In this document: in pieces, positions 6,025-12,790 of the stretch
How positions within the stretch are numbered: the first letter of the stretch is position 1
How the letters are laid out: each line of letters starts with the position of its first letter
Translations under genes and position numbers: made by a program
Assembly (NCBI GenBank): GCA_016872875.1
Contig: VGYW01000239.1
Coordinates: forward strand, 1-12,927
Length of the DNA stretch: 12,927 bases
From: Planctomycetota bacterium
GTDB taxonomy: Bacteria > Planctomycetota > PUPC01 > DSUN01
Direction: 5' to 3'
The notes under the pieces: generated by a model
What the model was told of the DNA's origin: nothing
Seen by the model: the letters and a program-made list of their open reading frames with translations, nothing else
Database searches by the model: none

Positions 6025-6924
6025 GTGAAGTTCTCCGTCGTCGTCGCCACCCACAACCGCCGAGCGCTCCTCGAGCGTGTGGCTGAGGCTATCCTGGGCC
6101 AGAGCCTGCCCCGCGAACGCTTCGGGCTGATCATCGTGGACGACGGCTCGACCGATGGGACGGAGGCCCTCTGCGCCGAGCTTGCGAAGCGCCCAGGCGT
6201 CCGCTGCCTCCGCCAGGCCAACCGCGGCGTCGCCGCCGCACGCAACCTCGGCATCCGCGAGGCCGCGGGCGACGCCGTGGCCTTCACCGACGACGACTGC
6301 CTCGTGCCCCCTGACTGGCTTGAGCGCCTTGCCGACGGCTACGCGCGGCACCCCGAGGTCGTGGGGGTGGGCGGCCGCCTCATCGCGCCGCCCGACCTGC
6401 TCCGCACCCGCGCCGTGGCGCGCCTGGAGGACCACGTGGCGCGCCACGTCTACGGCGCGTGCGACGCCGAGGTCCTCGGCGGCTTCGAGTGCCCCGCGGG
6501 CGGAACCAACAACATGTCGTATCGCAGGGACGCGCTTCTCGCTGTCGGCGGCTTCGACGAGAGCTTTCCCCCCTTCGTGTGGGGCGAGGACGCCGACCTG
6601 AAGCTGCGTCTCACGCGGCCGGGCGGGCGCCTCCTCTACATCCCGGTCGCGGTCATCCACCTCCGGGACTACCGCCTGGGGCCATTCCTGCGCCAGAGCT
6701 GGCAGCGTGGGCGTGGCGAGGCCCACTTCCGCCTCAAGCACGAGGGCCGCCGCGGCTGGCCCGCCCACCTCAAGCGCCTGTTCCTTGCGGGGCCAAAGCT
6801 CCTCGCCGCCCCCTTCCGCCGCGACCCGGCCCTCCGCGCCGCCGCCGCCCTGGGCGACGCCGCGCTCGCCGCCGGCGCCCTGATCCACCGCGGCGCCGGC
6901 TCACACGTAGGGAGCTCATCGTGA
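6025..6924 (+). CDS. Family 2 glycosyltransferase (GT-A fold)
   Basis: A 299-residue inverting glycosyltransferase expected to pass a sugar from a nucleotide donor to a polysaccharide, lipid or protein acceptor. It opens with the family's usual strand (KFSVVVATHNR). VDDGSTDGT at 38-46 binds the nucleotide, FTDDDC at 87-92 holds the DXD metal site, and WGEDADLKLR at 186-195 supplies the likely catalytic base (E188/D189). The C-terminal 70 residues are basic and may lie on the membrane. The frame opens earlier at GTG 5968, but that adds 19 residues made only of repeat sequence. GTG 6025 gives the canonical N-terminus, although no good ribosome binding site precedes it. Donor and acceptor are unknown. 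Confidence 0.9.
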   Translation: MKFSVVVATHNRRALLERVAEAILGQSLPRERFGLIIVDDGSTDGTEALCAELAKRPGVRCLRQANRGVAAARNLGIREAAGDAVAFTDDDCLVPPDWLERLADGYARHPEVVGVGGRLIAPPDLLRTRAVARLEDHVARHVYGACDAEVLGGFECPAGGTNNMSYRRDALLAVGGFDESFPPFVWGEDADLKLRLTRPGGRLLYIPVAVIHLRDYRLGPFLRQSWQRGRGEAHFRLKHEGRRGWPAHLKRLFLAGPKLLAAPFRRDPALRAAAALGDAALAAGALIHRGAGSHVGSSS

Positions 6925-7187
6925 AGCCCTTGGTTTCCTGCCCCACCGACGCAAGGTCGGTGGGGCCGGGAACACCATGCAGGGGTGCCTACTTAGAGGT
7001 GGCCGAGGTGTTGCGTCGAAAGACGCCCGGCGAGCGGATGGAGATGGTGGGCGAACTTTGGCGCACCGCGCGCATCTGGATCGAGTCCGCGGTTAGGTGG
7101 CAGCTCCCTGATTGGGACGATGAGCAGATGCTGGCTGAGGTCCGGGGGGGAATGAGCGGTGGCCCCGTTACACCGCCCGACAGATGA
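6921..7187 (+). CDS. Small protein of unknown function (88 aa)
   Basis: The GTG start overlaps the glycosyltransferase stop (GTGA, 6921-6924), with AGGGAG 6 nt upstream, which favours this start. Residues 30-80 (EVAEVLRRKTPGERMEMVGELWRTARIW...LPDWDDEQMLAEVRGGM) are helical. They resemble a widespread family of small hypothetical proteins in planctomycetes and cyanobacteria that share a pattern of TP-ER, a long helix, then HPDWSDEE. The function of that family is unknown to me. About codons 5-18 come from a perfect hairpin repeat, so the N-terminus may be acquired or the gene degenerate. GTG 6999 would be a repeat-free alternative start. Confidence 0.6.
   Translation: MKPLVSCPTDARSVGPGTPCRGAYLEVAEVLRRKTPGERMEMVGELWRTARIWIESAVRWQLPDWDDEQMLAEVRGGMSGGPVTPPDR
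6932..6976. repeat. Hairpin repeat within the small gene
   Basis: CCCCACCGAC (6941-6950) and GTCGGTGGGG (6956-6965) form a 10-bp perfect stem with loop GCAAG. Imperfect complementarity extends outward through about 6932 and 6976 (GGTTTCC against GGGAACACC). The unit lies inside the coding frame of the 88-residue protein. Confidence 0.75.
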
Positions 7188-7200
7188 CGCGACAAGACCG

Positions 7201-7405
7201 CAGTCCCGAAGGGACAGCAGTGGGTAGCCGGCGGCTTCAGCCGCCGGATAGGGACGCACACACGGCCCAGTCCCGAAGGGACGGCAGAAGCCCACGAGGA
7301 GGCGGCCCGGCGCGTGTTTCTGCCGTCCCTTCGGGACTTCTTGCTTCTGGCGCACGCGTCCGGCGGCTGAAGCCGCCGGCTACCCACTGTGCTCCCTTCG
7401 GGAGC
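7201..7405. repeat. 205-bp nested palindrome between convergent genes
   Basis: Two perfect inverted pairs are nested: 31-bp arms at 7218-7248 and 7359-7389, and 21-bp arms at 7269-7289 and 7318-7338. Each 31-bp arm holds its own palindrome (CCGGCGGCT-TC-AGCCGCCGG). Related short hairpins flank the whole: TCCCGAAGGGA at 7203-7213 and GCTCCCTTCGGGAGC at 7391-7405. It fills the gap between plus-strand and minus-strand genes, so it could serve as a two-way transcription barrier. No gene lies between 7188 and 7454. Confidence 0.85.
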
Positions 7406-7454
7406 AAGGGATGGAAGCGCGCGCAGGTTTGTCCCCTTGTTTGTAGGGCGAATA

Positions 7455-8519
7455 TTACGCGACCGGATACCGTCCGCGGCGCCAGCACTCATCGAGCATG
7501 GCGAGGTAGTTGGCGATGGGGACGTAGTTGGCCACGGTGTTGCCGGAGCCGAGTGCGAAGCCGCCGCCCGGGGCGCAGGCGCGGAGCACCTCGCGCACGC
7601 GGCGCCGCACGTCCGCCTCACTCCCGCGGCTCAGAAGGTCCATGTCAATCCCGCCCAGGACGGCGATGCGGCCGCCGTAGAGCGCCTTCGCCTCCGCTAT
7701 CGGCTGAATCACGTCCTCGAATGAGTGCTTCGCGTCCCAGCCCGTCGCCAGGATGTCGTCCATCAGCGTCCGCAGGTTGCCGCAGGAGTGGAGGAGGATG
7801 GGCTTGCCGCGGGCGTGGGCCGCGGCCACGATGCGGCGGTGCCAGGGGAAGATGAGCTCGCGCATCGCCGCGGGCGAGAGCATGCTGGCGGTCTTGAAGC
7901 CCATGTCCTCCCCGAAGAAGACCGCCCCCACGCCGTCCATCGCAGCCATCGTCTCGACCACGCTCAGGATGAGCGCGCCCACGGCGTCCACAACGTCGCG
8001 CACGAGCGGCGGGTCGTCTGCGAGCAGGTACGACATGCCCTCGAAGCCGAGGGTGAACATGGCGTTTTCGAGGACGCCCGACACGCGCCCCACGATCCCG
8101 AGGCCGTCGGGGGCGGCGCGGGCCGCGGCCTCGATGTCGCCGTAATCAACGTCCTGCGGCCGCGGCCAACTGAAGCGCCCGAAGTCCGCACGGGACGCAA
8201 TCACCGCCGAACTGGCATTCAGCCACTCGCGTTGGGCGTGAGGGAGGAGGGCCGTGTCAGGTGCCCTATCTCGTCGGCGGGTCCAGGGGATGGCGGCCTT
8301 GATGCACGCATAGTCGTAGCCCAGCGCGTGCCAGAAGCGCACCTGGGCCTCCGCCGAGGCCGCCGGCCCCTCCAGCACCGCTGCCATCACCTCCGCGTCA
8401 ACCCCCAGCTCCACGAAGGGCACCCTGTCCGGCTCCCCCTCCCGCCGCACGGCCTTGAGGAACCGCCGCAAGTCCGGCTTCGGCTTGCGCCCAATCGAGA
8501 GCATCAACCACCCCAGCAT
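7455..8519 (-). CDS. Uroporphyrinogen decarboxylase-fold protein, probably methyltransferase-like
   Basis: About 354 residues of the URO-D superfamily. After an early EPDRVPF motif it shows GFEGMSYLL, ILLHSCGNL (H244 and C246, counting from ATG 8519), LGGIDMDLL at 288-296 and CAPGGGFALGSGN at 315-327. The Arg-rich substrate loop near the N-terminus of true haem-pathway HemE enzymes is missing. The His-X-Cys element recalls the zinc site of corrinoid methyltransferases (MtaA/MtbA), so a methyl-transfer role is more likely than haem synthesis. The frame opens at TTG 8540 inside a repeat; ATG 8519 or 8504 is more likely, neither with a strong binding site. It follows the ydbL remnant by about 45 bp on the same strand. 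Confidence 0.82.
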   Translation of the reverse strand: MLGWLMLSIGRKPKPDLRRFLKAVRREGEPDRVPFVELGVDAEVMAAVLEGPAASAEAQVRFWHALGYDYACIKAAIPWTRRRDRAPDTALLPHAQREWLNASSAVIASRADFGRFSWPRPQDVDYGDIEAAARAAPDGLGIVGRVSGVLENAMFTLGFEGMSYLLADDPPLVRDVVDAVGALILSVVETMAAMDGVGAVFFGEDMGFKTASMLSPAAMRELIFPWHRRIVAAAHARGKPILLHSCGNLRTLMDDILATGWDAKHSFEDVIQPIAEAKALYGGRIAVLGGIDMDLLSRGSEADVRRRVREVLRACAPGGGFALGSGNTVANYVPIANYLAMLDECWRRGRYPVA

Positions 8520-8529
8520 TGGGGGCTCT

Positions 8530-8565
8530 GGAATCGGCAATCGGCAATCGAAAATCGCAAATGGC
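8530..8565 (-). repeat. 7-bp tandem array, minus-strand copy
   Basis: Read on the minus strand the units are ATTTGCG, ATTTTCG, ATTGCCG, ATTGCCG and ATTCC, preceded by GCC, the same plan as at 5312-5345. The array starts within the stop codon of the ydbL remnant and ends just before the URO-D-like gene. Confidence 0.8.
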
Positions 8566-8735
8566 TACTTCTTCTGCTCCCACTTCCCATCTTTGCCCTT
8601 GAGCCATTCGCCTGGCTTGGCCTTTTCGAAGTTGCGCGCGGCGTTGCGCTCGGCCACCTTCTCCGGCGTGGTCTCCTCCTTCTTGGCGATCAGCTCGTAA
8701 AGGGCCTTGCGGTCGGCATTCTCGTCCTCCACCAG
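8565..8735 (-). pseudogene. ydbL: YdbL (DUF1318) C-terminal remnant, out of frame with ynbE
   Basis: Read on the minus strand from about GTG 8732 this gives 55 residues: VEDENADRKALYELIAKKEE, then TTPEKVAERNAARNFEKA, then KPGEWLKGKDGKWEQKK and TAG. That is the C-terminal pattern of YdbL/DUF1318; E. coli YdbL has NAERKASYQQLAK...AKPGEYVQG.NGKW as I remember it. The normal signal peptide and N-terminal half are missing, a TGA closes the frame at 8736-8738, and no ATG or binding site is present. The frame overlaps the 3' end of ynbE and differs from it by one base. One indel would fuse them into a single YnbE-YdbL protein. In E. coli, YdbL is a periplasmic modulator of the YdbH-YnbE bridge. Confidence 0.65.
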
Positions 8736-8920
8736 TCAGGGGCCTTCGGCTCGGACTGCTTCTCGAAATCGAAGAAGCTGTCGAGCTGCTTGTCCACCTT
8801 GATGTTGATGTCCATCGTGATGTGGATCGGCTTGATCTCGATGGGCTCGAGCTTCACCGTGTGGCGGGTGCAGGCGGGCGCGAGCGCCGCCATTGCCCCC
8901 GCCAGGAGCCATTGTCTCAT
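8690..8920 (-). CDS. ynbE: YnbE-like outer-membrane lipoprotein, with frameshifted tail
   Basis: 76 residues. A short signal peptide ends at C17 (LAPAC). The mature part, TVKLEPIEIKPIHITMDINI then KVDKQLDSFFDFEKQ, matches the YnbE pattern of PI-x-I-x-(M/L)-N-(V/I)-K-(I/V), then KVDK and an acidic end. YnbE sits in the outer membrane and pairs with the C-terminus of YdbH to bridge the periplasm. The ATG has GGAGG (complement of 8927-8931) 6 nt upstream. The last 15-20 residues (DWWRTRMPTARPFTS) look like out-of-frame translation, because the DNA beneath them encodes YdbL-like sequence in another frame. The gene follows the YdbH-like gene on the same strand with a 149-bp gap that holds a palindrome. 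Confidence 0.8.
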   Translation of the reverse strand: MRQWLLAGAMAALAPACTRHTVKLEPIEIKPIHITMDINIKVDKQLDSFFDFEKQSEPKAPDWWRTRMPTARPFTS

Positions 8921-8947
8921 GCGATGCCTCCTTGCGTCAGAGGGTTC

Positions 8948-9005
8948 GTGGTGCGGGCTTCAGCCCGTAGCTGGACGTCAAGAGACGGCCTGAAGGCCGC
9001 ACTAC
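8948..9005. repeat. Palindromic repeat in the ydbH-ynbE gap
   Basis: Two 21-bp arms (8948-8968 and 8985-9005) are inverted copies with 3 mismatches, and each contains its own small palindrome (GGGCTTCAGCCC; GGCCTGAAGGCC). The element separates ydbH-like and ynbE-like genes that are usually adjacent, so it may have inserted into the operon. Confidence 0.75.
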
Positions 9006-9069
9006 AAACTCCCACTTCATTCGGCTGAAGTGTTATCCTCCTTCGAGTATACGCCGGCGCCGCGCCGTG

Positions 9070-12000
9070 TCAATCGCGCTTGCGTCCGCGTGGGACTGCG
9101 AGGGCGCGCCTGAGGACCTCCTGCTCGATGTTGAGGTTGAACGTCAGCCCCCCGATCTCGAGGCGCGGTGCCTGGCGGCCTCGCCCCTTCACGAAGGCCC
9201 GCGCCAGCAGCCTCTCCGCCCCCCCGCCGCTGAGGAAGTCCAGCCTCAGCTCGTCGTACTCGAACTCCCGAACCGTCTCGGCGAGGGCCTGGCCGAACCG
9301 CCGCTCGAACTCGGCACGGGCGGGTCCTGGGACGCCGCTCGCGACGGCTCTGGCCGCCGCGTCAACCGAGGGCTTGAGGGGCTCCACGTCCCTGATCCGC
9401 ACCCAGCCGGTCTGGCCGGTCGGCGCGGCGAGGCGGCCGTCCCCGAAGCGCAGGTCGGGCCATTTGCCGAAGGTCACGGGCAGGGCGCCGCTGACGGAGC
9501 CGACCCCCGTCGCCCGCTCGCCCGCCACGAGCGCCAACAGGTCGGCCAGCTTGAGGTCCTCCGCGTGGGCGGTAAGCGTGTGCTCGGCGGCCTCGGGGTC
9601 GAAGCGGGCGCCCTCCACGTAGAGGTGTCCGCCGCACCAGCCCCACTCGGCCCGCTGCACGAAGGCCCGCCAGCGGGAGGGCGACGCTCCTGCGGAGCCG
9701 CCCTGCGCCGGGGGCCTCGGCTCGGCTGGAGCCTCGCCCTCCCTCACCGGCTCCAGGCGGAAGGCCAGGAAGCCGTCCTTCACCTCCAGCTTCCCCATCT
9801 TCGCGCGCTTCACGAGCGCGATCTGGAGCTCCTTGCGCGGCGTGAGCGGCGGAGTGAGGCTGTTGAGCCGCACCGTGGCGAACGCCCCCTCCGCATCAGC
9901 CTCCCACTGCTTGCTCCTGAACGCCCCATCGAGCACGGTCAGGGTGAGGGTTGGCCGCACCTGGCCGTCCGCGAGCCGCGCGAAGCCTTCCAGCCCGAAC
10001 GTGCCGCTCGCCGCCAGGCCCTTCAACTGGGGAACCAGGTTGCCCAGGGCGTTCTCATCGTCCAGCTTGAACAGCGGCAGCGACAGGCGGGCGGTTCCCC
10101 GCGGAGTTCCGCGCGAGGCATCGAGCGACCCCTCCACGCTCACCTTCGCCCCCTTCAGCGGCTCGCACGCGGCCGTGAACTCCGCCCGCATGTCCGCCAC
10201 GCCGATTGTCCCGCTCACATTCCCCAGCTTCACCCCGCCTGCCTCAATGGACTCGACAGCGAACTTGCCACTCTCGGGCCACTCGGCGTTCCACGACACC
10301 GGCACCTCCGCCGAGAGCCCGCCCATCGCCAGCCCCGACGCCTTGTGCGTCACGATCGCCTTGTCGAGCGACACCTTCGCCTCGACCTCAGGCGCGCCGC
10401 CGCCGAGAATCACCTTGCCCTTCACATCGGCCTCCCCCACCGTTGCGTCGGTCCCCGCGATCGAGAGCGTGGCGGGACCGCCCCCACGTGGTGTGCGAAG
10501 GAAGCCCCCCAGGATGACTCCCAGCGCCTTGCGCTGGGCAGATAACGGCGCCAAGACATAGGCCATCGTGTCCACCTCGGGCCAGTGAGCCTTGAACACG
10601 TGATCGCCGAGCTTCCGCTCGACCCTCGCCTCACAATCGTGGGAAAACAGCGAGGCATAGAGGAACCCGCCGTCCGCCCGCGACCAGTGCGCGGCCACCC
10701 AGATGTCGCCACCTGGAATCGTGAAGCTGTCCCCCTGCCCGAGTGAGGCAGACGCCGGCCCACTGACTTGGATGTTGAGGTCCGCCTGGCCCCACACCGG
10801 TTCCATGCGGTCGAGTTCCACGCCCCCGCCACGGGCGAGTTCCCTCGGCTTGCAACGCAAGTCCAAAGGCCCCAGACGAAGCGCCTCGCCGCCCAGGTTG
10901 GCCTGAGCCGACCTGCACGACGCCACGAACGGCCTGGGAAGCACCAGCCATGCCTGCTTCGGGTCGGCCCCGACGCAGAACGCGAATTCCCCGCGGAGGC
11001 CCTCCACCTTGCCCAGCCCATCGGGCAGCACGAGGTCCGCCTCGGCCTGCTTCACGACGAGTTCGGGCACCTCGAGCGACCAGTCGGGCTTCTCGCCGCC
11101 GAACCTGGCCTTGGCCTCCATTCCCTTCTCGCCGAGCTCGACGGACAGCAGCGGCCCCTGGGCGGTCTTGCGGACGTCGAGCCAGGGGAGCTTAGCCGCG
11201 CTCACGCTGAGGCCAGAGCCGTGGCGGAGCGAGAGCGTCGCCTTCTCAGGGCTTGCCCGCGCCGCCATCAGCAGCTTCGCCTCCACGCCCTCGAGCGCCA
11301 CTTGCGGCGAGCCAATCCTCACGCCCCATGCCGCCCACGCGGCCTCGACCTCCGGTGCCTCAAGCTGCCATGCCCAACGTGCCGTCGCGCCCCTTGCGCC
11401 CGGCGTGAGAGTGAGGACCGTCTTCTCACCCGCCACGGTCACGGGCTTCCGCGAATCGGCCTTGAGCCAGTCCTTGAGCTCGGGGACGCTTGCGATGGCC
11501 TCCTGCGCGCCCAAGCTGTAGCGCCAGAAGGGAAGGTGGACGACGATTGGGCCTCCCTCCCCTGAAATGGCCTTCAGGATGCCCGTGGCCACGCACATGT
11601 GAAGCTCCAAGGACCAGCCGTTGCCATGCGCAGCCACGTAGGGCACGGAGAGCACGTCGCCGTGGAGGGAGGCATTGACCCGGCGCGGGACGTCGAACCG
11701 CAGGTCCCCCAGGGCAACACCGCTCGCGTGGAAGATGCAGGACGCCGAATCGAGCCTGCCATCGGTCGCCCTTGCCGACGCGGTAAGGGTCAGGCGCTCG
11801 ACGGAGAAGCGCTGTCCGATCAGGTCGCCCGCTACCCGCAGACCTGCCGTCTCAACCTTGCCGCTCAGCCTCAGTTCCCCCCGTGATCGCGAGCACGTGC
11901 CCTCGAACGTGGCGGAGCCAGAGGTGTTGACTGGCAGCTTGCCCCATCGCGGCGGCAGGGCGGTCATGAGAGCAGCGACCTCGCGCACCTGCGCCGTGAG

Positions 12001-12600
12001 GCCGAGGTCAAGATCGAACGTGTTCGTGTCCACGCTCCCTGTGACCTTCGCTCCGCAGCCCTCGGCCTCGGCGCGAAGGTCAAGGGAGAGCTTGCCGCCG
12101 CCGGCATCCGCGATTGTGCCCTCGACGGGGATGCGCAGGCGCTGGCCCTCGAGGTCGAGGAGCACGGCAGAGGAGCGGAGGAGAATTTGGCGGAAGGGGT
12201 TCTCGCCCTCGCCGCTGGAGCTCATGTCGGCTAGAGGGCCGAGGTCCAGCTTGCCGTCGCGCACGCGAACGTCGGCCTCAAGACCCGTCAGCTCGATGGT
12301 GGACAGCCGTCCCTTGAGGAGGCCGCCGAGCGAGAAGCCGACTCCGACCGCTCCGACCCGCAGCCGTTCGCCCTCGCCCGCGGCCACGTTGGCCATCTGC
12401 ACGTGGCGGAGCGACAGGCCGCGAATCTCCAGCGCCACGTTCCTCAGCCCCATGCCCCGAAGCTGGCCCACGGCGATGCGGCGCACGAGGCCCGGAACCA
12501 CCGCGACCCACGCGATGAGGGCCAGGGCCACGACGATGGCCGCCACAATCCCGATCCGCCGGAGCCACTTCCATGCACGCTTCACCGCAGGCCCTCTCAT
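9070..12600 (-). CDS. ydbH: YdbH-like AsmA-superfamily envelope-bridging protein
   Basis: 1176 residues, longer than E. coli YdbH (about 880). One N-terminal inner-membrane span lies at about residues 17-38 after a basic stretch (KRAWKWLRR). The rest is periplasmic, beta-rich and repetitive, as expected for an AsmA-like groove that carries phospholipid between membranes. The C-terminus fits the YdbH family domain: SGALPVTFGKWPDLRFGDGR at about 1036-1056, REFEYDELRLDF at 1111-1122 and GLTFNLNIEQEVLRRAL at 1151-1167. The next gene encoding a YnbE-like lipoprotein strongly supports this call. Residues 953-976 come from an inserted palindrome. GTG 12585, with AGAGG upstream, is an alternative start to ATG 12600. 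TamB and YhdP are related but have different C-termini and neighbours. Confidence 0.85.
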   Translation of the reverse strand: MRGPAVKRAWKWLRRIGIVAAIVVALALIAWVAVVPGLVRRIAVGQLRGMGLRNVALEIRGLSLRHVQMANVAAGEGERLRVGAVGVGFSLGGLLKGRLSTIELTGLEADVRVRDGKLDLGPLADMSSSGEGENPFRQILLRSSAVLLDLEGQRLRIPVEGTIADAGGGKLSLDLRAEAEGCGAKVTGSVDTNTFDLDLGLTAQVREVAALMTALPPRWGKLPVNTSGSATFEGTCSRSRGELRLSGKVETAGLRVAGDLIGQRFSVERLTLTASARATDGRLDSASCIFHASGVALGDLRFDVPRRVNASLHGDVLSVPYVAAHGNGWSLELHMCVATGILKAISGEGGPIVVHLPFWRYSLGAQEAIASVPELKDWLKADSRKPVTVAGEKTVLTLTPGARGATARWAWQLEAPEVEAAWAAWGVRIGSPQVALEGVEAKLLMAARASPEKATLSLRHGSGLSVSAAKLPWLDVRKTAQGPLLSVELGEKGMEAKARFGGEKPDWSLEVPELVVKQAEADLVLPDGLGKVEGLRGEFAFCVGADPKQAWLVLPRPFVASCRSAQANLGGEALRLGPLDLRCKPRELARGGGVELDRMEPVWGQADLNIQVSGPASASLGQGDSFTIPGGDIWVAAHWSRADGGFLYASLFSHDCEARVERKLGDHVFKAHWPEVDTMAYVLAPLSAQRKALGVILGGFLRTPRGGGPATLSIAGTDATVGEADVKGKVILGGGAPEVEAKVSLDKAIVTHKASGLAMGGLSAEVPVSWNAEWPESGKFAVESIEAGGVKLGNVSGTIGVADMRAEFTAACEPLKGAKVSVEGSLDASRGTPRGTARLSLPLFKLDDENALGNLVPQLKGLAASGTFGLEGFARLADGQVRPTLTLTVLDGAFRSKQWEADAEGAFATVRLNSLTPPLTPRKELQIALVKRAKMGKLEVKDGFLAFRLEPVREGEAPAEPRPPAQGGSAGASPSRWRAFVQRAEWGWCGGHLYVEGARFDPEAAEHTLTAHAEDLKLADLLALVAGERATGVGSVSGALPVTFGKWPDLRFGDGRLAAPTGQTGWVRIRDVEPLKPSVDAAARAVASGVPGPARAEFERRFGQALAETVREFEYDELRLDFLSGGGAERLLARAFVKGRGRQAPRLEIGGLTFNLNIEQEVLRRALAVPRGRKRD
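9675..9743. repeat. 69-bp palindromic unit inserted in frame in the ydbH-like gene
   Basis: Arms of 26 bp (9675-9700 and 9718-9743) match as inverted copies with 3 mismatches around a 17-bp loop. The total, 69 bp, is exactly 23 codons. On the minus strand it encodes REGEAPAEP...GSAGASPSR (residues 953-976). That is the familiar translation of a dispersed repeat found by the hundred in some planctomycete and verrucomicrobial genomes (from memory). No stop or frameshift results. Confidence 0.9.
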
Positions 12601-12603
12601 CTC

Positions 12604-12790
12604 ATGCCCCCTCTCCCCCAGGGAGAACCATGCCCCCTCTCCCTTGGGGAGAGGGCTGGGGTGAGGGTGCCTCTCCCCCTCTCCCTTGGGGAGAGGGCTG
12701 GGGTGAGGGTGCCTCGCGCGCCGCGGACGCAGTGAAAGGCACCCTCACCCGCCCGCCAAGCGGGCGACCTCTCCCCGAGGGAGAGGTCGT
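12604..12790. repeat. Cluster of 40-bp palindromic repeats upstream of the ydbH-like gene
   Basis: Two identical 40-bp units (12633-12672 and 12675-12714, period 42) start with a CTCTCCC/GGGAGAG hairpin and end GGGTGAGGGTGCCT. A truncated copy lies at 12604-12630. An inverted copy of the tail (AGGCACCCTCACCC, 12737-12750) is followed by two more hairpins (CCCGCC/GGCGGG types, and CGACCTCTCCC with GGGAGAGGTCG, about 12766-12789). This family, giving LTPALSPRERG when translated, also appears at 243-263. Any promoter of the ydbH-like operon must lie in or beyond this block. Confidence 0.88.

Noticed and set aside
7201..7405. An insertion sequence bounded by 31-bp inverted repeats
   Set aside because: The interior is only about 110 bp and encodes no transposase; it fits a composite palindromic repeat better, though a tiny transposon remnant cannot be fully excluded.
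7184..7855. A 223-residue plus-strand frame through the nested palindrome into the URO-D-like gene
   Set aside because: Its first part translates the palindrome and the rest is antisense to a well-supported gene.
9067..10545. A 492-residue plus-strand frame antisense to the YdbH-like gene
   Set aside because: Low-complexity Arg/Ala/Pro/Leu composition, no recognisable motif, and the opposite strand encodes a convincing AsmA-like protein.
12633..12714. A possible CRISPR array
   Set aside because: Only two full units, only 2 bp between them, and the units are palindromic intergenic repeats; there is no spacer set and no cas gene.
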